Shown: positions 20,741 to 32,175, counted from the stretch's first letter. The stretch: 64,000 bases of DNA from Sceloporus undulatus (GCF_019175285.1 NC_056530.1:10187980-10251979), one strand, 5' to 3'. Numbers and translations: made by a program. The notes: generated by a model from the sequence alone, not told the origin.

Positions 20741-21480
20741 GGGAAGGTGATTTGGGGTTTTTACAACTGGACCAGTGGGCAAGATGCAATGTATTGCGGT
20801 GGTCCGAAGACGCTTAGTGCAGAGGGATACTTTGAAATATCGTCAAACATGGGACCCTATTTAAACTGATGTTGCCCACTACTGAGACTGAATGTCCGTT
20901 TTTATTGCTGTAAACCCAAAAGGTTACATGTTCATTGATTTCAATGTATGCAGATGACATTAAGATTCTTATGCTATGTTTAAATAATAGAGGATGATTA
21001 AAGCGGAGGCTAATTTAATATATGATGGTGTTTTCATTAAGAACACAAAGAAATTTAATTGGATGGATGAATCTCTGAACCTATACACCTATTGGTTATA
21101 GATATGGTTAAATAATCAAAAATATATATGCTGATATTGTTAGATATCCAATATCAGAAGTAGGATAGTTCTGTCATAATGTATTATTAAAGGGGTTAAA
21201 AATATAAAGTGTCATGTTAAAGGGATAAAAATGTAAAGTATAGTTGGTGGGATGTGGTTGCTGTTAAACTAATGCTGAAGGGGCTGATTCACAGTCAGCT
21301 GGAGGCATTAGCTTCTAGAGGAAATAAGGAGGGGTAGAGGGGACAGGATGAAAAGATAGCAAGCTGGCTAGAATTACTATGGGATGGTTATTTGTCATTT
21401 TGGATTGCACACTAAATTTAATTGACAGGAATTTGGCAGAAGACTGATTACATGACACCCCTCTAAGAGGCTGCTGGAAG
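20741..21480. other. AT-rich intronic stretch, nothing recognised
   Basis: Lies within intron 1 of copy D. No gene, no clear repeat boundary and no conserved frame seen. Confidence 0.5.
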
Positions 21481-21705
21481 AAAGGAAAGGATTGCCAAGG
21501 GAGAATGGAGGGGATCAGGCCCTCCTGGAGCATGGATCGAGCCCAGGGAGGGAGGGAGGCTAGGAGAGAGAGAGAGAGGTCTCTTACCCGGGGAGAGTTT
21601 GTCCCCCCGAAGGCTCCAGCATTGATGCTCATGGGTCCAAAGAGCAAGTCAAGGGCTTTGATCAGCTCCAACTGCAACTGTGAGTCCCTCCAGCCTCAGA
21701 GGGGA

Positions 21706-21712
21706 TTTTAAA
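21706..21712 (-). promoter_or_regulatory. TATA-like box of copy D
   Basis: CTCCTTTAAAATCCCC on the minus strand, 35 bp before the position of the lost start codon, five fewer than in A, B, C and G. Confidence 0.5.
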
Positions 21713-21717
21713 GGAGA

Positions 21718-21890
21718 AGGAGGGGGGGCTGGAGGAGGAAGAGGAGGAAGGAGGGATGAAGAGCAGAGGGGAGGAAGAAGAGGAGGACAAGAACGGGATG
21801 AAGGGGAGGAGGAGGAAAAAGAAGGCAAGGAGAAAAAAGGAGGGGATGACGATGGAAAGGATGTGGAGGAGGAAGAGGATGGGCGGGCGG
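21718..21890 (+). repeat. polypurine tract upstream of copy D
   Basis: About 170 bases of GGA and GAA repeats, shorter than beside A-C but in the same place relative to the TATA box. Confidence 0.88.
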
Positions 21891-22749
21891 GCACAGGAAT
21901 ACCTCTGGATTGAGCACTCCCAACACCACCTCTTGCCCTAAACCTTCACAGCATGTACCAGTTTTTTTCCAGCTGGAACCCTAACAGGTACCTCCATGAC
22001 AGCATCACATTCCTGGAGGCATCCCTCCTCCATTTGACTGGCAAACAACCGTGGCACACCATGGCCACCTTTAATTAATATTAATACACAGTGTTCTGCT
22101 TGAGTATGAGGAAGTACCCCTTCATTAGGGAAGATGAGAAGCTTGGCTTGGTAATATTCTTAAATCCGTCAAGATAGCAAAGGAATCATCCTCAAGTATT
22201 AATGAATACATGAGTTGTTCTAGGTCACCTTTGCATTCCAAAATCTGCAGCTGGAGAGAGGAAGGCCCCTGCTCTGGAAAAGCAAAGCTCAGATGCCAGC
22301 CATGTTGGCTTGAGGGCCAACGGTCAGACATGGTGGAAGACCAGATGCCCACTTCCTTGAGCTACAATACCCAAGTTCATCTCTCTCTGTCTGGAAAGGG
22401 GGAAACTGTCCATTTTTCTGTTCAGCTGGCACACATTTTAAATCATGGTATCAGCAAAAATGTGGCATCATGGTATTCATGGTAGCATTCAAGGATATAG
22501 GCATGTTACTCTGACAAATCAGTATGCAGAGAGATCTTGTGGCACATTTGAGAATAACTGGAAGAAAGAAGTTGGCAGCTTGAGTTTTCCTAGACTTAAG
22601 TCTTCTTGCCCCAAATGCAGCTGAGGAAGTGGAGGGTGGGGGGGAGAAGGAAAGGGGAGGGGGGATTGGAGGAAGGGCGATCTGGGGAGAAAGCAGGCTG
22701 GGGGTCAGCATCTTTCCTCCTCCTCCTCCTCCTTGGATCCTCTTTGGGG

Positions 22750-23068
22750 CTCCTTTACCGGCGTAGAGGATCTTGGGGGTCTTGCTGAATAAAATTTCCA
22801 TACTCAGAGGGATGTTGGCACTGGAACGGCTGAGCATCTGGGGAGGAAGAAAGAGAGAAGGGTCAGGAGGAGAATGGAAGGGGCCCAATTCACCAGCCGC
22901 AAGCTCTAGCCCCCCTCATTCAGCCAGGAAAGGAGGCTCCTAGGGGCAGAGACTCACCATGGGATTGACTCCAGTGGGGGTCCCCACGAGGGTCCCCATC
23001 TGGACCGATCTGGGACCGAGGCAATGAACATCATGATAGTCCCAGTCAGAGGGGAGGCTTCGAAGGGG
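22750..23068 (-). pseudogene. three-exon family, copy E (exons 2 and 3 only)
   Basis: Exon 2 at 23068-22958 (111 nt) matches copy D but is out of frame after its first half (one base short near CCTCGGTCCCAGATCGG). Exon 3 at 22837 to about 22750 (MLSRSSANIPLSMEILFSK) has lost the stop and reads on. Upstream, the 1.1 kb block shared with D runs straight into the palindromic repeat at 24240, so exon 1, promoter and purine tract are absent. A remnant of a tandem duplication with D. Confidence 0.65.
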
Positions 23069-23089
23069 CTGCCAAAGGAAGGAGGAGGG

Positions 23090-24235
23090 AGAGGCCAAGG
23101 AGGTCAAAGGAATAGTGGTTACACCAAACCCTTGAAATGAGCTCTTCAAAATAAGAGACACATGCACCGGACTACCACCGAAACGTAACTTAGAGAGAGT
23201 GGCAACACATAGTGACTGGGGCTGGATTCTGGTCCTCCAGACTCTGCAAAACAGAGATTGGAGGAATAACTCCTCGTTCAACTTGACTGAGTTCGAAAGG
23301 GAACCCAATTTACATGGGGAAGGCCCAGGCCAAGAGAATGAACCCAAAGGAAAGCGGGTGGAACAACCCAAACCGCAATACTACAGGGACTTTTGCCAGT
23401 CACGCCTTACCCAGTGGACAAGCAGTTTAATAGAGGCAGATTGTTCCAAGGCAAGGCAACCCTTGGCTAAGCACCAATACCATTCTCAGACCTCAAACGG
23501 CGAGGAGGCCTTACTGGAGGGGGATCTTTACCTAGAACAGTGATGGAGAACCTTTTACAGACCGAGTGTCCAAACTGCAACCCAAAATCCACTTATTTAT
23601 CATAATGTGCCACTTTCCTCTGGCTTTCTAGTAACAAACTCTGATGAACTCTGTGCTGGGGTGACAAAACGTGTCCCCACAGAGAGGGCTCTGAGTGCCA
23701 CCTCTGGTATGCGTGCCATAGGTTTGCCACCACTGAACTAGAAAATGGTGACTTAACACAAGAGTCTGTCAGCTCACCCTTTCCCAAGTTTAAAACTTAC
23801 ACCTAATGGTTCATTGGCACCGAAACAGTGGAACCCAGGAAAAAGGGGACCCCAGTTTGGGTCCAAACCAAGCAGAGACGGAACTCCAAATCCAAACCGA
23901 ACAAAACTTCACACTTGGAGGGAGGATTTAAATGTAGATATGGTCTGAAGCTGGCAGCAACGTTCAAAGCTCTCCTCTGAATGGAGGACTAAGACAACTT
24001 TCACAAGTACTAGCGGCAACAGTTTAAAAACTTTATAGACAAACCGGACTCAGAGTCATTAATACAACAAAAGAAGGCTGGGGGGGGGATGAGACTAATT
24101 TCCTCTGTTGCGGAGAGTCTACAGCCATGTGGCGGCTGTACATGAAACCTCAGCCTAAGGTAAGATATCACATGTTGAAAGTTTGGAAGAAGGAAGTTTA
24201 CTACGCAGTCACCACACAACTATTAAGAATGGTTT
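23090..24235. repeat. 1.1 kb block, second copy
   Basis: Counterpart of 19600-20740, with an extra unrelated stretch at about 23540-23740 (CAGTGATGGAGAACCTTTTA..GTTTGCCACCACTG), whose opposed ends suggest a small hAT-like insertion after duplication. Confidence 0.68.
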
Positions 24236-24239
24236 TAAA

Positions 24240-24765
24240 TCATGGTATCAGCAAAAATGTGATATCATGGTATTCATGGGAGCATTCAAGGATATAACCA
24301 TGTTAGACTGAGAAATCAGTATGCAGAGAGATCTTGTGGCACCTTTGAGAATAACTGGAAGAGAGAAGTTGGTGGCACGAGTTTTCCTAGACTTAAGTCT
24401 TCTTGCCCCAAATGCAGCTGAGAAAGTGGACTTAAGTCTATGAAAGCTCATGCTGCCAACTTCTTTCTTGCAGTTAGTTGCAAAGGTGCTCCCAGACATC
24501 TCTGCGTAATGGTACTCTTGGTATCAGCCAAAAATGGAGCCGCCATGGCATAGTGGTTTGAGTATGGCACTATGACTCTGGAGACCATGGTTTAAATCCT
24601 GGCTTGGCCATAGAACCCGTTTCGGTAACCTTGGGGAAGTCTCAGAGGATGGCAATGGCAACCTCCCTCTGAAAAAACCTGCCCAAAATCCCCATGATAG
24701 GTCTCCTTCTGGTTGCTGTAAGTTGGAAAGTACTTGTAGGCACACAAATAACAACCATCAGCAAG
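24240..24765 (+). mobile_element. palindromic repeat followed by a full Sauria-type SINE
   Basis: 24240-24500 is the palindromic repeat seen at 13.8 kb. 24520-24765 is a nearly complete tRNA-type SINE: GGCATAGTGGTTTGAGTATG, GACTCTGGAGACCATGG, CTCAGAGGATGGCAATGGC, CATGATAGGTCTCC and a tail GGCACACAAATAACAACC. Confidence 0.75.
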
Positions 24766-24889
24766 AAAATTAAAAAACATTGAATTTTTCATTCAGTAGT
24801 TCCAAGGAGGAACATGGCACATCCCTGCTTTGGTTCTGCATTATGTCACTCTGAATTCTGTTTAGGGACAAAGCTGGTGGAGAGCGAAC

Positions 24890-25260
24890 AAAGGAGTTTA
24901 TCACACAGAGGGCAAATTGGTGAAATCCCATGCAGAAACGGGAATTTAAAATCCGGGTGTTGCTTGTCAGATGCATTGGCGTGAAATAACCCTAGAATAA
25001 TCCGAACAAGAAGCTCCTTTGTACTTTCGGAATTTAGTGAACGTAAAAAGCAGCTGGTTTTGATGGCTTTGCGTTCGGGTTATTTTTGCGTTATCTCTCT
25101 TTCACGTCGTTAGATAATCATCCTGCAAATGCGGGGTTTTGCCCACTTTCTGTTAGGGTTAACCCCGAATGTTGTCTGAAAAACAACCCGCAACTGTGGG
25201 TTGTTTTCAGTTTAACTTTAGTTTCTGCATGGGATTCCTCCCGTGTGATAAACTCTAAAG
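24890..25260. mobile_element. non-autonomous DNA element with TTTATCACAC ends
   Basis: Begins GGAGTTTATCACACAGAGGG and ends CTCCCGTGTGATAAACTC, its near inverse. It contains facing AACCCGAA-type motifs and no frame. Flanks CAAAG and TAAAG hint at a target duplication but do not match well. Confidence 0.65.
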
Positions 25261-25264
25261 AAGT

Positions 25265-26421
25265 GGACAGCTTCCCAACTGGGTGGTACTGGAGGAGGTG
25301 GTGGGGTGCTGGAGGAAGTCATATGAGATTTCTTAATAAGAAACATAAAAAGTAGGATTTTTTAATTCTATTATTCTCTTGTTTAGTACAATTGGCAAGT
25401 CAGACCTATCCAGCACCTACAAGTTTTTCCAGATGCAACCATAGTAGGGACTTCCATGAGTGCATGCCATCCCTTGAGGCATCCCTCCTCCACTTGATTG
25501 GCCAATAGCTATGGCGCAACATGCCCACCCTTTTAATTTATGGGGAGAAATTATTTTCCTGTGTTCTTTTTCAGGATGAGTAGATAGCCCTTCATTACAT
25601 AAGATTATAAGTCTGGCTTGGTAATATTATTAAATTAGTCCAGATGACAAAGGCATCATCATTATCAAATCTTAATAAATGTACACCTTGTTCTAGGTCA
25701 CTTTTGTGTACCAAAATCTCCAGCTTGAACTAGGAAAGAACCTGCTCTGGAAGGGTGAAACTCATCTGTCAGACACTGTTGAAGGACACATGGCATCTTC
25801 CATTGAGTTACGATGCCTGGGTTCATATTAGGGGCATGTCCTAGAAAGAACATATGGAGGGATGGAGGGATGGATGGATGGATGGATGGAACACAAAGAC
25901 AGAAAGCTACAAGAAAGAAAATATGAGAGATGTCAAGAAAGTAGTTCTGTTAGTCTCTCTTTTGGAGTACAATTGGCAAGTTGGACCTATCCAGCACCTA
26001 CAGGTTTTTCCAGACGTAACATCGAAGGGACCCAAGAAGAACTTGGGTTACAATGATCTCATTTTTGTCCACTGCCATATATATATATACACACACACCC
26101 CGTGTGCAGTGAACATACAGCTACATTTCTGGATGTTGTAGATAGAGCTAGTCATTTAGGAAGGGAAGACCAGGGGACCATCATCACCCATGTCCTCTGC
26201 TCATCACATCATTCATGAGAACTGAGGTCCCTCAGAGTTTCATAGAGCCATTGGAACCACCTCAGTTCTCTTCCCTACCTTCTTCTCCAAGCTTGAAATA
26301 ACCATAGAGTTCCATGGTATATTTTGATAAACCAGATGAAACTTGGCTAATTCTGAAGGAGACATTGGACTCAGAGTCTGAAGGGATTCTGAGATGAAAT
26401 TAACTTTTAAATATTGATATA
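25265..26421. other. gene-free stretch
   Basis: 25400-25720 resembles the promoter-upstream spacers of the three-exon family (CATCCCTTGAGGCATCCCTC, GGCTTGGTAATATTATTAAA) without exons nearby, so it may be a stray piece of a unit. A (GGAT)n run lies at about 25855-25890. Nothing coding seen. Confidence 0.5.
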
Positions 26422-26446
26422 NNNNNNNNNNNNNNNNNNNNNNNNN
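26422..26446. other. assembly gap of 25 N
   Basis: Exactly 25 N. A fixed short length like this usually marks a gap of unknown size left by a gap-filling step. Confidence 0.95.
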
Positions 26447-26533
26447 TATTATAAATGCACAAAATCATCTTACCTGAAGGATGTTTTTTAAAAAAAGGAG
26501 AGGTAGGGATCTGCACCTTGGGTATGCTTAGAC

Positions 26534-27044
26534 TAAGGTTTCCCAACCTGGGGTCGTGACCCCTTTGGGAGTCGCCAGGTTGGGATTCCCCCCTACCTCC
26601 CCCTCCTCCCTTTTTCCTGCGGGTGCTGGCGCTAGCACTGGCAAACCACAGGATAAAGGGCCGGGGTTGCCTCCTCCCCTCGCCTTCCCTGTGGGTGCCC
26701 TCCAAGGCAAGCCCGCGTGGAGAAGGCAAGAGGTCCGGTGGGTCGCCTCCTCCCCTCGCCTCCTCCCCGCAGGTGCCCTCGAAGGCACCCGTGGGAGAAG
26801 GCAAGATGGCGGGACTACAAACCCAGTGGTCTTTGTGACCGGAAGTCCCACCCCTTCTTCCCTGGTGGCCTACCTGATTGGTGGCTGAGAAGGGTGGGAC
26901 ATCCAGCCGCAAAGCCCACTGGGGTTTGTAGGGCAGTCGAAAATCCCGCCCCCTTTCCTCGCCTCTCAACCAATAAACGAGTGGTCGCGGGCGGGACTTT
27001 CGCCCGGAATGGGGTCGCGGCCCAACAAAGGTGGGAAACCGCTG
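26534..27044. mobile_element. non-autonomous hAT element with 8-bp target duplication
   Basis: Ends are GGTTTCCCAACCTGGGGTCG at the left and GTGGGAAACCGCTG at the right, inverted repeats of the Charlie/SPIN type. GCTTAGAC flanks it at 26526-26533 and 27045-27052. The interior is GC-rich with repeated CCTCGCC and GGTGCCCTCSAAGGC motifs; frames there are not genes. Confidence 0.85.
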
Positions 27045-27508
27045 GCTTAGACTGCGTGTTATATAGACTTTGTAGCCACTGCTGTGAACTTGATGGCTAA
27101 TTCATCCAAGGCAAGGTATGAAGACCTAGCGCTTTTGTTTTAAAGTAAGTGAAGAATAGAACCAATGCACTTGGATCTGATCACACACAAGGAAGGCAAA
27201 ACAGGAAATAGTATGGCCAGTGACTTAATCACTGAGTCATCAAGTGACAGGCCTAAAACAAAGATCTTATTCTTGGAGGTGATGGTTTTTCCCTTTTGCA
27301 ACTCCCAAATCTTTCTGTGGGAATTCCCAAAGCGTTACTTCTCCAGGGGTCTTTGTGAGGCTGACTCCTCTGGCTACCTGACCCACTGCTTTCCAAGATT
27401 AGTTCTGCTAGTCCCTGGCAGGTCTGTTGTTGGGGTCATGAAGGGGACTCCACACACACTCCAAAGTTTATTAAAATACCATATGTGGTAACACTCTTAA
27501 CTGGGGAG

Positions 27509-27584
27509 ATTTTTCCTCCCAAAAGCTCCGTCATTGAGGGCTCAGGGGTCCCAAGGGCAACTTGAGGGCATCTCTTACCTCCAT
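27509..27584 (-). pseudogene. three-exon family, copy F (exon 1 remnant)
   Basis: Minus strand: GAACTCATAGTCGCAGGG then ATG at 27584, matching the leader of copies B and C, but the frame stops after 17 codons. The donor position reads GTTAAGAG instead of GTAAGAG, and the TATA position reads TTTGAAAT. A short purine tract lies upstream (27640-27735). No exon 2 or 3 is found below it. Confidence 0.6.
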
Positions 27585-27771
27585 CCCTGCGACTATGAGT
27601 TCCTCCAGCCTCGGAGCGTATTTCAAAGTCAGGAAGAGAGGGGGAGGGACCAGGACTGGAGCCTCCCTACCCTCCCACTAAGAGGAGAGGAGGATGAGGA
27701 GGAGAGGAGTGGAGAGGAATGAGAAGAAGGTTTTTTTTAACATTTTCATTGTATAATTGGTTTTTCTACTT

Positions 27772-28110
27772 GAAGGGATGTCATATTGGGAGATGGAGCA
27801 AGCTTGTTTTCTGCTGCTCCAGAGACTGGGACCCAGAGCAAGAGATGCAAGCTCCAGGAAAAAGAGATTCCAGGTCTCAACCTTAGAGGGGAACCTCCTG
27901 GCAGTAGAACTGTTCGACAGTGGGAAGACACTCCTTCCTTGGAGTTGTTAGTGGACTCTCCTTCCTCAGAGGTTTTAAACAGATGCTGCATGGCCATCTG
28001 TTGGGGATGCTTTGATTGAGAGTTTCCTGCAGGCGAGAATGGGTTGGAACTGGATGGCCCTTGGGTCTCTTCCAACTCTATGCTTCTCTGATTACTAGAT
28101 TCTATGACAT
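27772..28110 (+). mobile_element. CR1 3' end
   Basis: GGAGCAAGCTTGTTTTCTGCTGCTCCAG region through GACTGTTCGACAGTGGG-like motifs and TGGCCCTTGGGTCTCTTCCA, ending near ATTCTATGAC. 5'-truncated. Confidence 0.8.
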
Positions 28111-29404
28111 TCTTCCTAACATGGTGGCGAAATGATAGGATTCCTGATATTCTCTGATCACAAAAGTCGACAGACGCACCTATTCCAGCATGTAGAATCT
28201 GACACTTACCCTGCCTGCTATCGAGTATTATATTTATCCTTTGTAAATCTTTTGTTTTGTTTTTATTTTTCACTTTTAAATGATTTGAACGCCTCCCCAG
28301 TTCTTCATATTGGGCAAATGGGAGGGGCGCCAACGGTGGCAATATAAATAAATAACAAACCACCAGGAACAAACCAATAAGAACGACTTCCCAAAATCCC
28401 TCACCATTTTGAGCCACTACCTAGCCTGACTGTTGCCCTCTCTGTCTGGCTTTGTAGCCCCCCACCCACCCCAGTTACTTTGCTAGTGTGATCCCAGGCT
28501 TGCCATTTTTAATGGAGCAATCTCATACCCACTGTGGCACTCAGCACACCCAGAAAAACCCCTTGGCAGGTTCCCTTGCATTTCACCAGAAGTCAAAAGA
28601 AATGACTTGAATGCACACACAAAGACAAGAACAGGGTGAACCCATAATTATGTTTTATCATTTCATTAGAAAAGGGCGCCTAGGTCTGATTTGGTATATT
28701 AAGCTTAGTTGAGAAAGCCACAAGGAGTCGTCAGCAATTTTGAATTATTATACACACCATTGTTATATACATGTTTGTGTCCCAAAATGTCCTCTGGAGC
28801 TAGAAGGGAATGGTGCCAAGAGAACCATCCATCAGATGCTCTTGAAGGACCGCCTAGCCTCTTCCACTGACCTCATGTTTTGTCTGCCGGGAAAGACAGA
28901 GCCTGTCAATTTTTCTGTCCCTATGCCAGACATTTTAATTCACAGTATCAAACGAGACAAAATTCAATGTTAAAATGCTTTTTTAAAATCAATGAAGAGG
29001 GTGGCGGTGGGACAGCGTGTGCCTCCAAGTCGTTTCTGACTTATGTAGGTCATGACACTTCCAATGTACAATCTTCCTTGCATGTTGATTGTATTTCCAA
29101 TTAAAACACACATTCTAATCCAGTTGCAGTCATATTTGCTCCAACCGATAATCTCTCACTAAATGCTTTTTAGACCATTTCAGCGGTGGAGCTCCAAAGG
29201 TAGCAAAGGAGTGCATATTGAACCACAAGCAGGAGCCAGTGGAATTTTAAAGTTGGAGGATGAAGCTTTTGTCTCCTTTCTTTATCCTTTTTTGCAACTA
29301 CAGCAAACACTTCCCCTCCAGTAACTTTTCTACATGTGATGCAGACAGAAATATGAACCCAGGCATGGTAATTCAATGGAAGATGCCATGTGTCCTTCAA
29401 CAGT
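28111..29404. other. gene-free stretch
   Basis: No gene seen. A fragment near 29015-29060 (CCTCCAAGTCGTTTCTGACTT) is a SINE tail. 28200-28350 resembles a non-LTR 3' end (TATAAATAAATAAC). The rest is unassigned. Confidence 0.5.
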
Positions 29405-29780
29405 GCTCCTGGAGAAGAGAAGGTTAAGGGTTGATTATGATAGCCCTGTTTAAATACTTGACGGAATGCCATATTGAAGAGGGAACTAACTTATTTTCTG
29501 CTGCCTTCCTGAAAACAGTGACATAGAATAATGGATGCAAGCTCCAGGAAAAGAGATTCCACCTCAACATTAGGAGGAACTTCCTGACATAAGGGCTGTT
29601 CGACAATGGAATGCACTCCCTCGGAAGTGTAGATAGAGTCTCCTCCTTGGAGGTCTTTAAAAAGAGGCTGGAGGCCATCTGTTGGGGATGCTCTCATTTA
29701 GCTTCCTGCATGGCAGAGGGAGTTGGACTGGATGGCCCTTGTGGTCTCTTCCAGCTCTATGATTCTATGGTTCTATCCAT
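29405..29780 (+). mobile_element. CR1 3' end
   Basis: Contains CATTAGGAGGAACTTCCTGA, GTCTTTAAAAAGAGGCTGGA and GGTCTCTTCCAGCTCTATGA followed by ATTCTATGG, the standard CR1 tail. Confidence 0.85.
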
Positions 29781-30125
29781 CCAATCTCCCATCCATCCAA
29801 TCAACCAACATCAACCCAAAGTTCATCCATCCAATCATTCATCCATCCACCCCATCGACTAATCACCCATCCATCGCCATCATCCATACATTGATCCTAA
29901 TCACCCACCACCTACCCATCCATCCATCCATCCATCCATCCACCGCCATCATCCATCCAATCATTCAGCCACCCCAATCAGAAATTCATCAATCCATTCA
30001 TCCTACCACCACATAAATCCATCTATCTATTCATCATCTATCTAGGCAACTGAACTGTCATATATGCTTCCATCCATCTATCCCTCCATCCATCCATCCA
30101 ATTTTCTATACATCCATCCATCATC
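29781..30125 (+). repeat. degenerate (CATC)n array
   Basis: Repeats of CATCCATC and CATCCAAT with interruptions, starting at the CR1 tail. A purer run lies at 29920-29945. Confidence 0.88.
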
Positions 30126-30319
30126 CCCGCCCTCTCTCTCCGTCCCCCTCCTCTGAAACATCTAGCAATCTCCCCTCCCTTCCCTTGGGGTCTGAAGTGC
30201 CAGGGCAAAAACCCAAGTGACACCCCCTCCCTTCCCAAGCCAGGCTTCTCCCCCTTCTCCCAAAGGACCTCCCCAAAGAATCCAGGCAGAGACCAGAGGG
30301 CCTTTGTCCAAGCCAAGGG

Positions 30320-30325
30320 TTTATT
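30320..30325 (-). terminator. polyadenylation signal of copy G
   Basis: AATAAA within CCCACAATAAACCCTTGGCT on the minus strand, the family's shared context. Confidence 0.58.
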
Positions 30326-30449
30326 GTGGGGGTTTTCTTCTGGGTAGAAGAGGGTATCAGAGGAAGGGGTGAGACGGGGGTGTTGCTGGGGTCCAGCATC
30401 TATCTTCCTCCTCCTTGGCTGCTCCTGGGCTCTCCTCTAGTTGCCAGAG

Positions 30450-31633
30450 TTAGAGAACTTGGGCGATTTCGTCCAGGCACCTGTTCCAAATCCTGAGCTT
30501 CAGGGCGGCGGAACTTCTGGGGGGAGAGAGGGGACTGTCAGGCAGGGAATGGAGGGGGCCAGATCCACTGGACCCAGGGTCCTGCCAGCAACCCAGGAGG
30601 GAACAGAGATCACGATGTCAAACGGCTCCGTTGGGGTTGAGGACGGTCCTGATGGAGGTCCCCACCGGGCCGATGTGGGGTTGAGTGGCATCCCGATCAG
30701 AGCAGGGGATCGGAAGAGGCTGCCAAAAGAAGAAGGAGTAGAAGAAGAAGACAAAGAGGGGAGAGGGAGGTTCAAGGGGGGGGACAAGGAGGGAGGATGG
30801 ATGAGGGGATCAGACCTTGGGGGTGCAGTGGTTTATTAAATGTAGATGTTGTGAAAAACTAATTTTTTTCTTCTCTCTCCTATCGAGAACTAGATGAAAT
30901 TTTTTAAAAACTAATCTTCTTTTCAAAAGTCCCACTTTCAAAGGTTTTTTTTTTCTCCTCCCTGTCAAGAAGTATTTTTCACATGAATGAAAATAAAAAG
31001 ACAAGGGAGGCAAACATTTAACTAATTACCTGGCATTTAAAAAACTCAATTAGAATGTCAAAAGGAAGTTTGGCAGAGAGGTTTAAAAACATTCCTCTAC
31101 TAGAAATACCAACATGAATGGTAGCTTTGCTTATGCAAAAATACTCAAATCCTCGCAGCAGTTGAATTAAAAACCAAAATTCTTACTCATTGAGGAGAAA
31201 TGCACAATCTCTATTTCTTTTCTTTAAAAAGTTGTCGAAATCTTCGAATAACTGGTATTTTCTTCTATTAATCGAATTTTGAGGAATATTATTTCCATCA
31301 CTAGTTAAATGCCCGTACTGCAGCCACTCACTCAAATCCATAAGGTTGCAAGTTCAAATACCCGCAAAGGGCAAGCTCTACTCCAGGCTTGGCAATCCTT
31401 CCGAGGTTGCTAGGTCCACTAAAATGAGTACCCAGCTTGTTGTAAACCACTTAGACACTGTTAATTCAGTATGAAGTGATATATAAATGAAGCTGTTTGT
31501 TTTGGTTCTTTGTTTTCTGCTGGAGCCTGGATCAGGCCCAAGGGAGGGAGAGGGATCTCTTACCTGAGGCGAGACTTCCTCCCCGACTTCGCGGCTTAGC
31601 AGTAGCGCGGATGAGGAAGATAGCATCTGACAT
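30450..31633 (-). pseudogene. three-exon family, copy G (most diverged)
   Basis: Minus-strand exons: 31633-31564 (70 nt, MSDAIFLIRATAKPRSRGG), 30719-30614 (about 106 nt) and 30516-30450 (67 nt to TAA). The order, TATA box at 31673, GTAAGAG donor, TTTTGGCAG acceptor and AATAAA are all kept. Exon 2 resembles the family in two frames (SPALIGMPLNP, then IGPVGTSIRTVLNPNGAV), so an indel is implied. Its donor is a weak GTGATC. Exon 3 has a good family-like frame (SSAALKLRIWNRCLDEIAQV). The phases do not join cleanly as the sequence stands. It is an old copy, either decayed or using sites I cannot pick. Confidence 0.5.
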
Positions 31634-31672
31634 CCTTGCAAGGGTGATCCTCCTTTCAGCCTCAGAGGGTAT

Positions 31673-31679
31673 TTTTAAA
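31673..31679 (-). promoter_or_regulatory. TATA-like box of copy G
   Basis: CCTTTAAAAATACC on the minus strand, 40 bp before the exon 1 ATG. Confidence 0.52.
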
Positions 31680-31734
31680 GGAGAAGGGTTGAGAGAGGGA
31701 CCTTCCCTGGACATCCCTCTGAAGGAGGTGAGGA

Positions 31735-32175
31735 GGAAGAGGAGAAGGGAGGGGAGGGAGGAAGGAAGGAGGAAAGGAGGAGGAAGAAGAGGAGAGAAAA
31801 GAGAGAAAATGAGGAGGGGTGGATGAAAGCAGGAGGTGAAAGAAACAGAGGAGGCGACGTAGTAAGAGGTGGAGAGGAGGATAGGGAGGAAAAGGAGAGG
31901 AGGAATAGAAGAAGAGAAAATGAGATGGAGAGACGAAAGAAAAAAAGAAAGGAGAAGACGAAAAAAACTGAAGGGGAAGGGAAGGAAGAAGCGAGGCATT
32001 GAGACGAGAGGAGAGAGGAGGGAGGTTTATGAAGGAGCATGAGTGGATTCATTTACAAAAAAAGAGACGAACGAAAGAGCAAGAGGACAGAAAAAACAAA
32101 GAAAGAGAAGGAATAAAAAGAACATGTAAAACAAAACAAAAAGGGAGGCGAAGAGGAAGAGAGAGAGAAGGGTCC
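31735..32175 (+). repeat. polypurine tract upstream of copy G
   Basis: The longest of these tracts, about 440 bases of GGA, GAAA and AAG repeats, with more A than the others towards its far end. Confidence 0.88.

Larger units (their letters stand above)
19273..21671 (-). pseudogene. three-exon family, copy D (start codon lost or moved)
   Basis: Minus-strand exons: 21671-21588 (84 nt), 19575-19446 (130 nt) and 19362-19273 (90 nt with TAA). Exon 2 is open and 15 nt longer than in copy A (SLTGTIIMSIAVNPGLVQMG then TPVGTPTG). Exon 3 is open (MLSRSRPKIFLSMDKLFSR). Exons 2 and 3 join in frame through ATG/GTGAGT and CTTCCAG. In exon 1 the ancestral ATG reads TTG, and an indel shifts the frame. An ATG at 21622 lies in the phase needed to join exon 2 and would give about 84 aa starting MLEPSGGQTLPG. 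Intron 1 is 2.0 kb, stretched by a repeat block shared with copy E. TATA box and AATAAA are present. It is either a shortened functional copy or a young pseudogene. Confidence 0.5.

Noticed and set aside
24520-24620. tRNA gene
   Set aside because: Box A and B-like motifs belong to a Sauria-type SINE; no cloverleaf can be completed.
26400-27100. Proline/glycine-rich frames on both strands
   Set aside because: They fall inside the hAT element with defined ends and target duplication, or run into the N gap.
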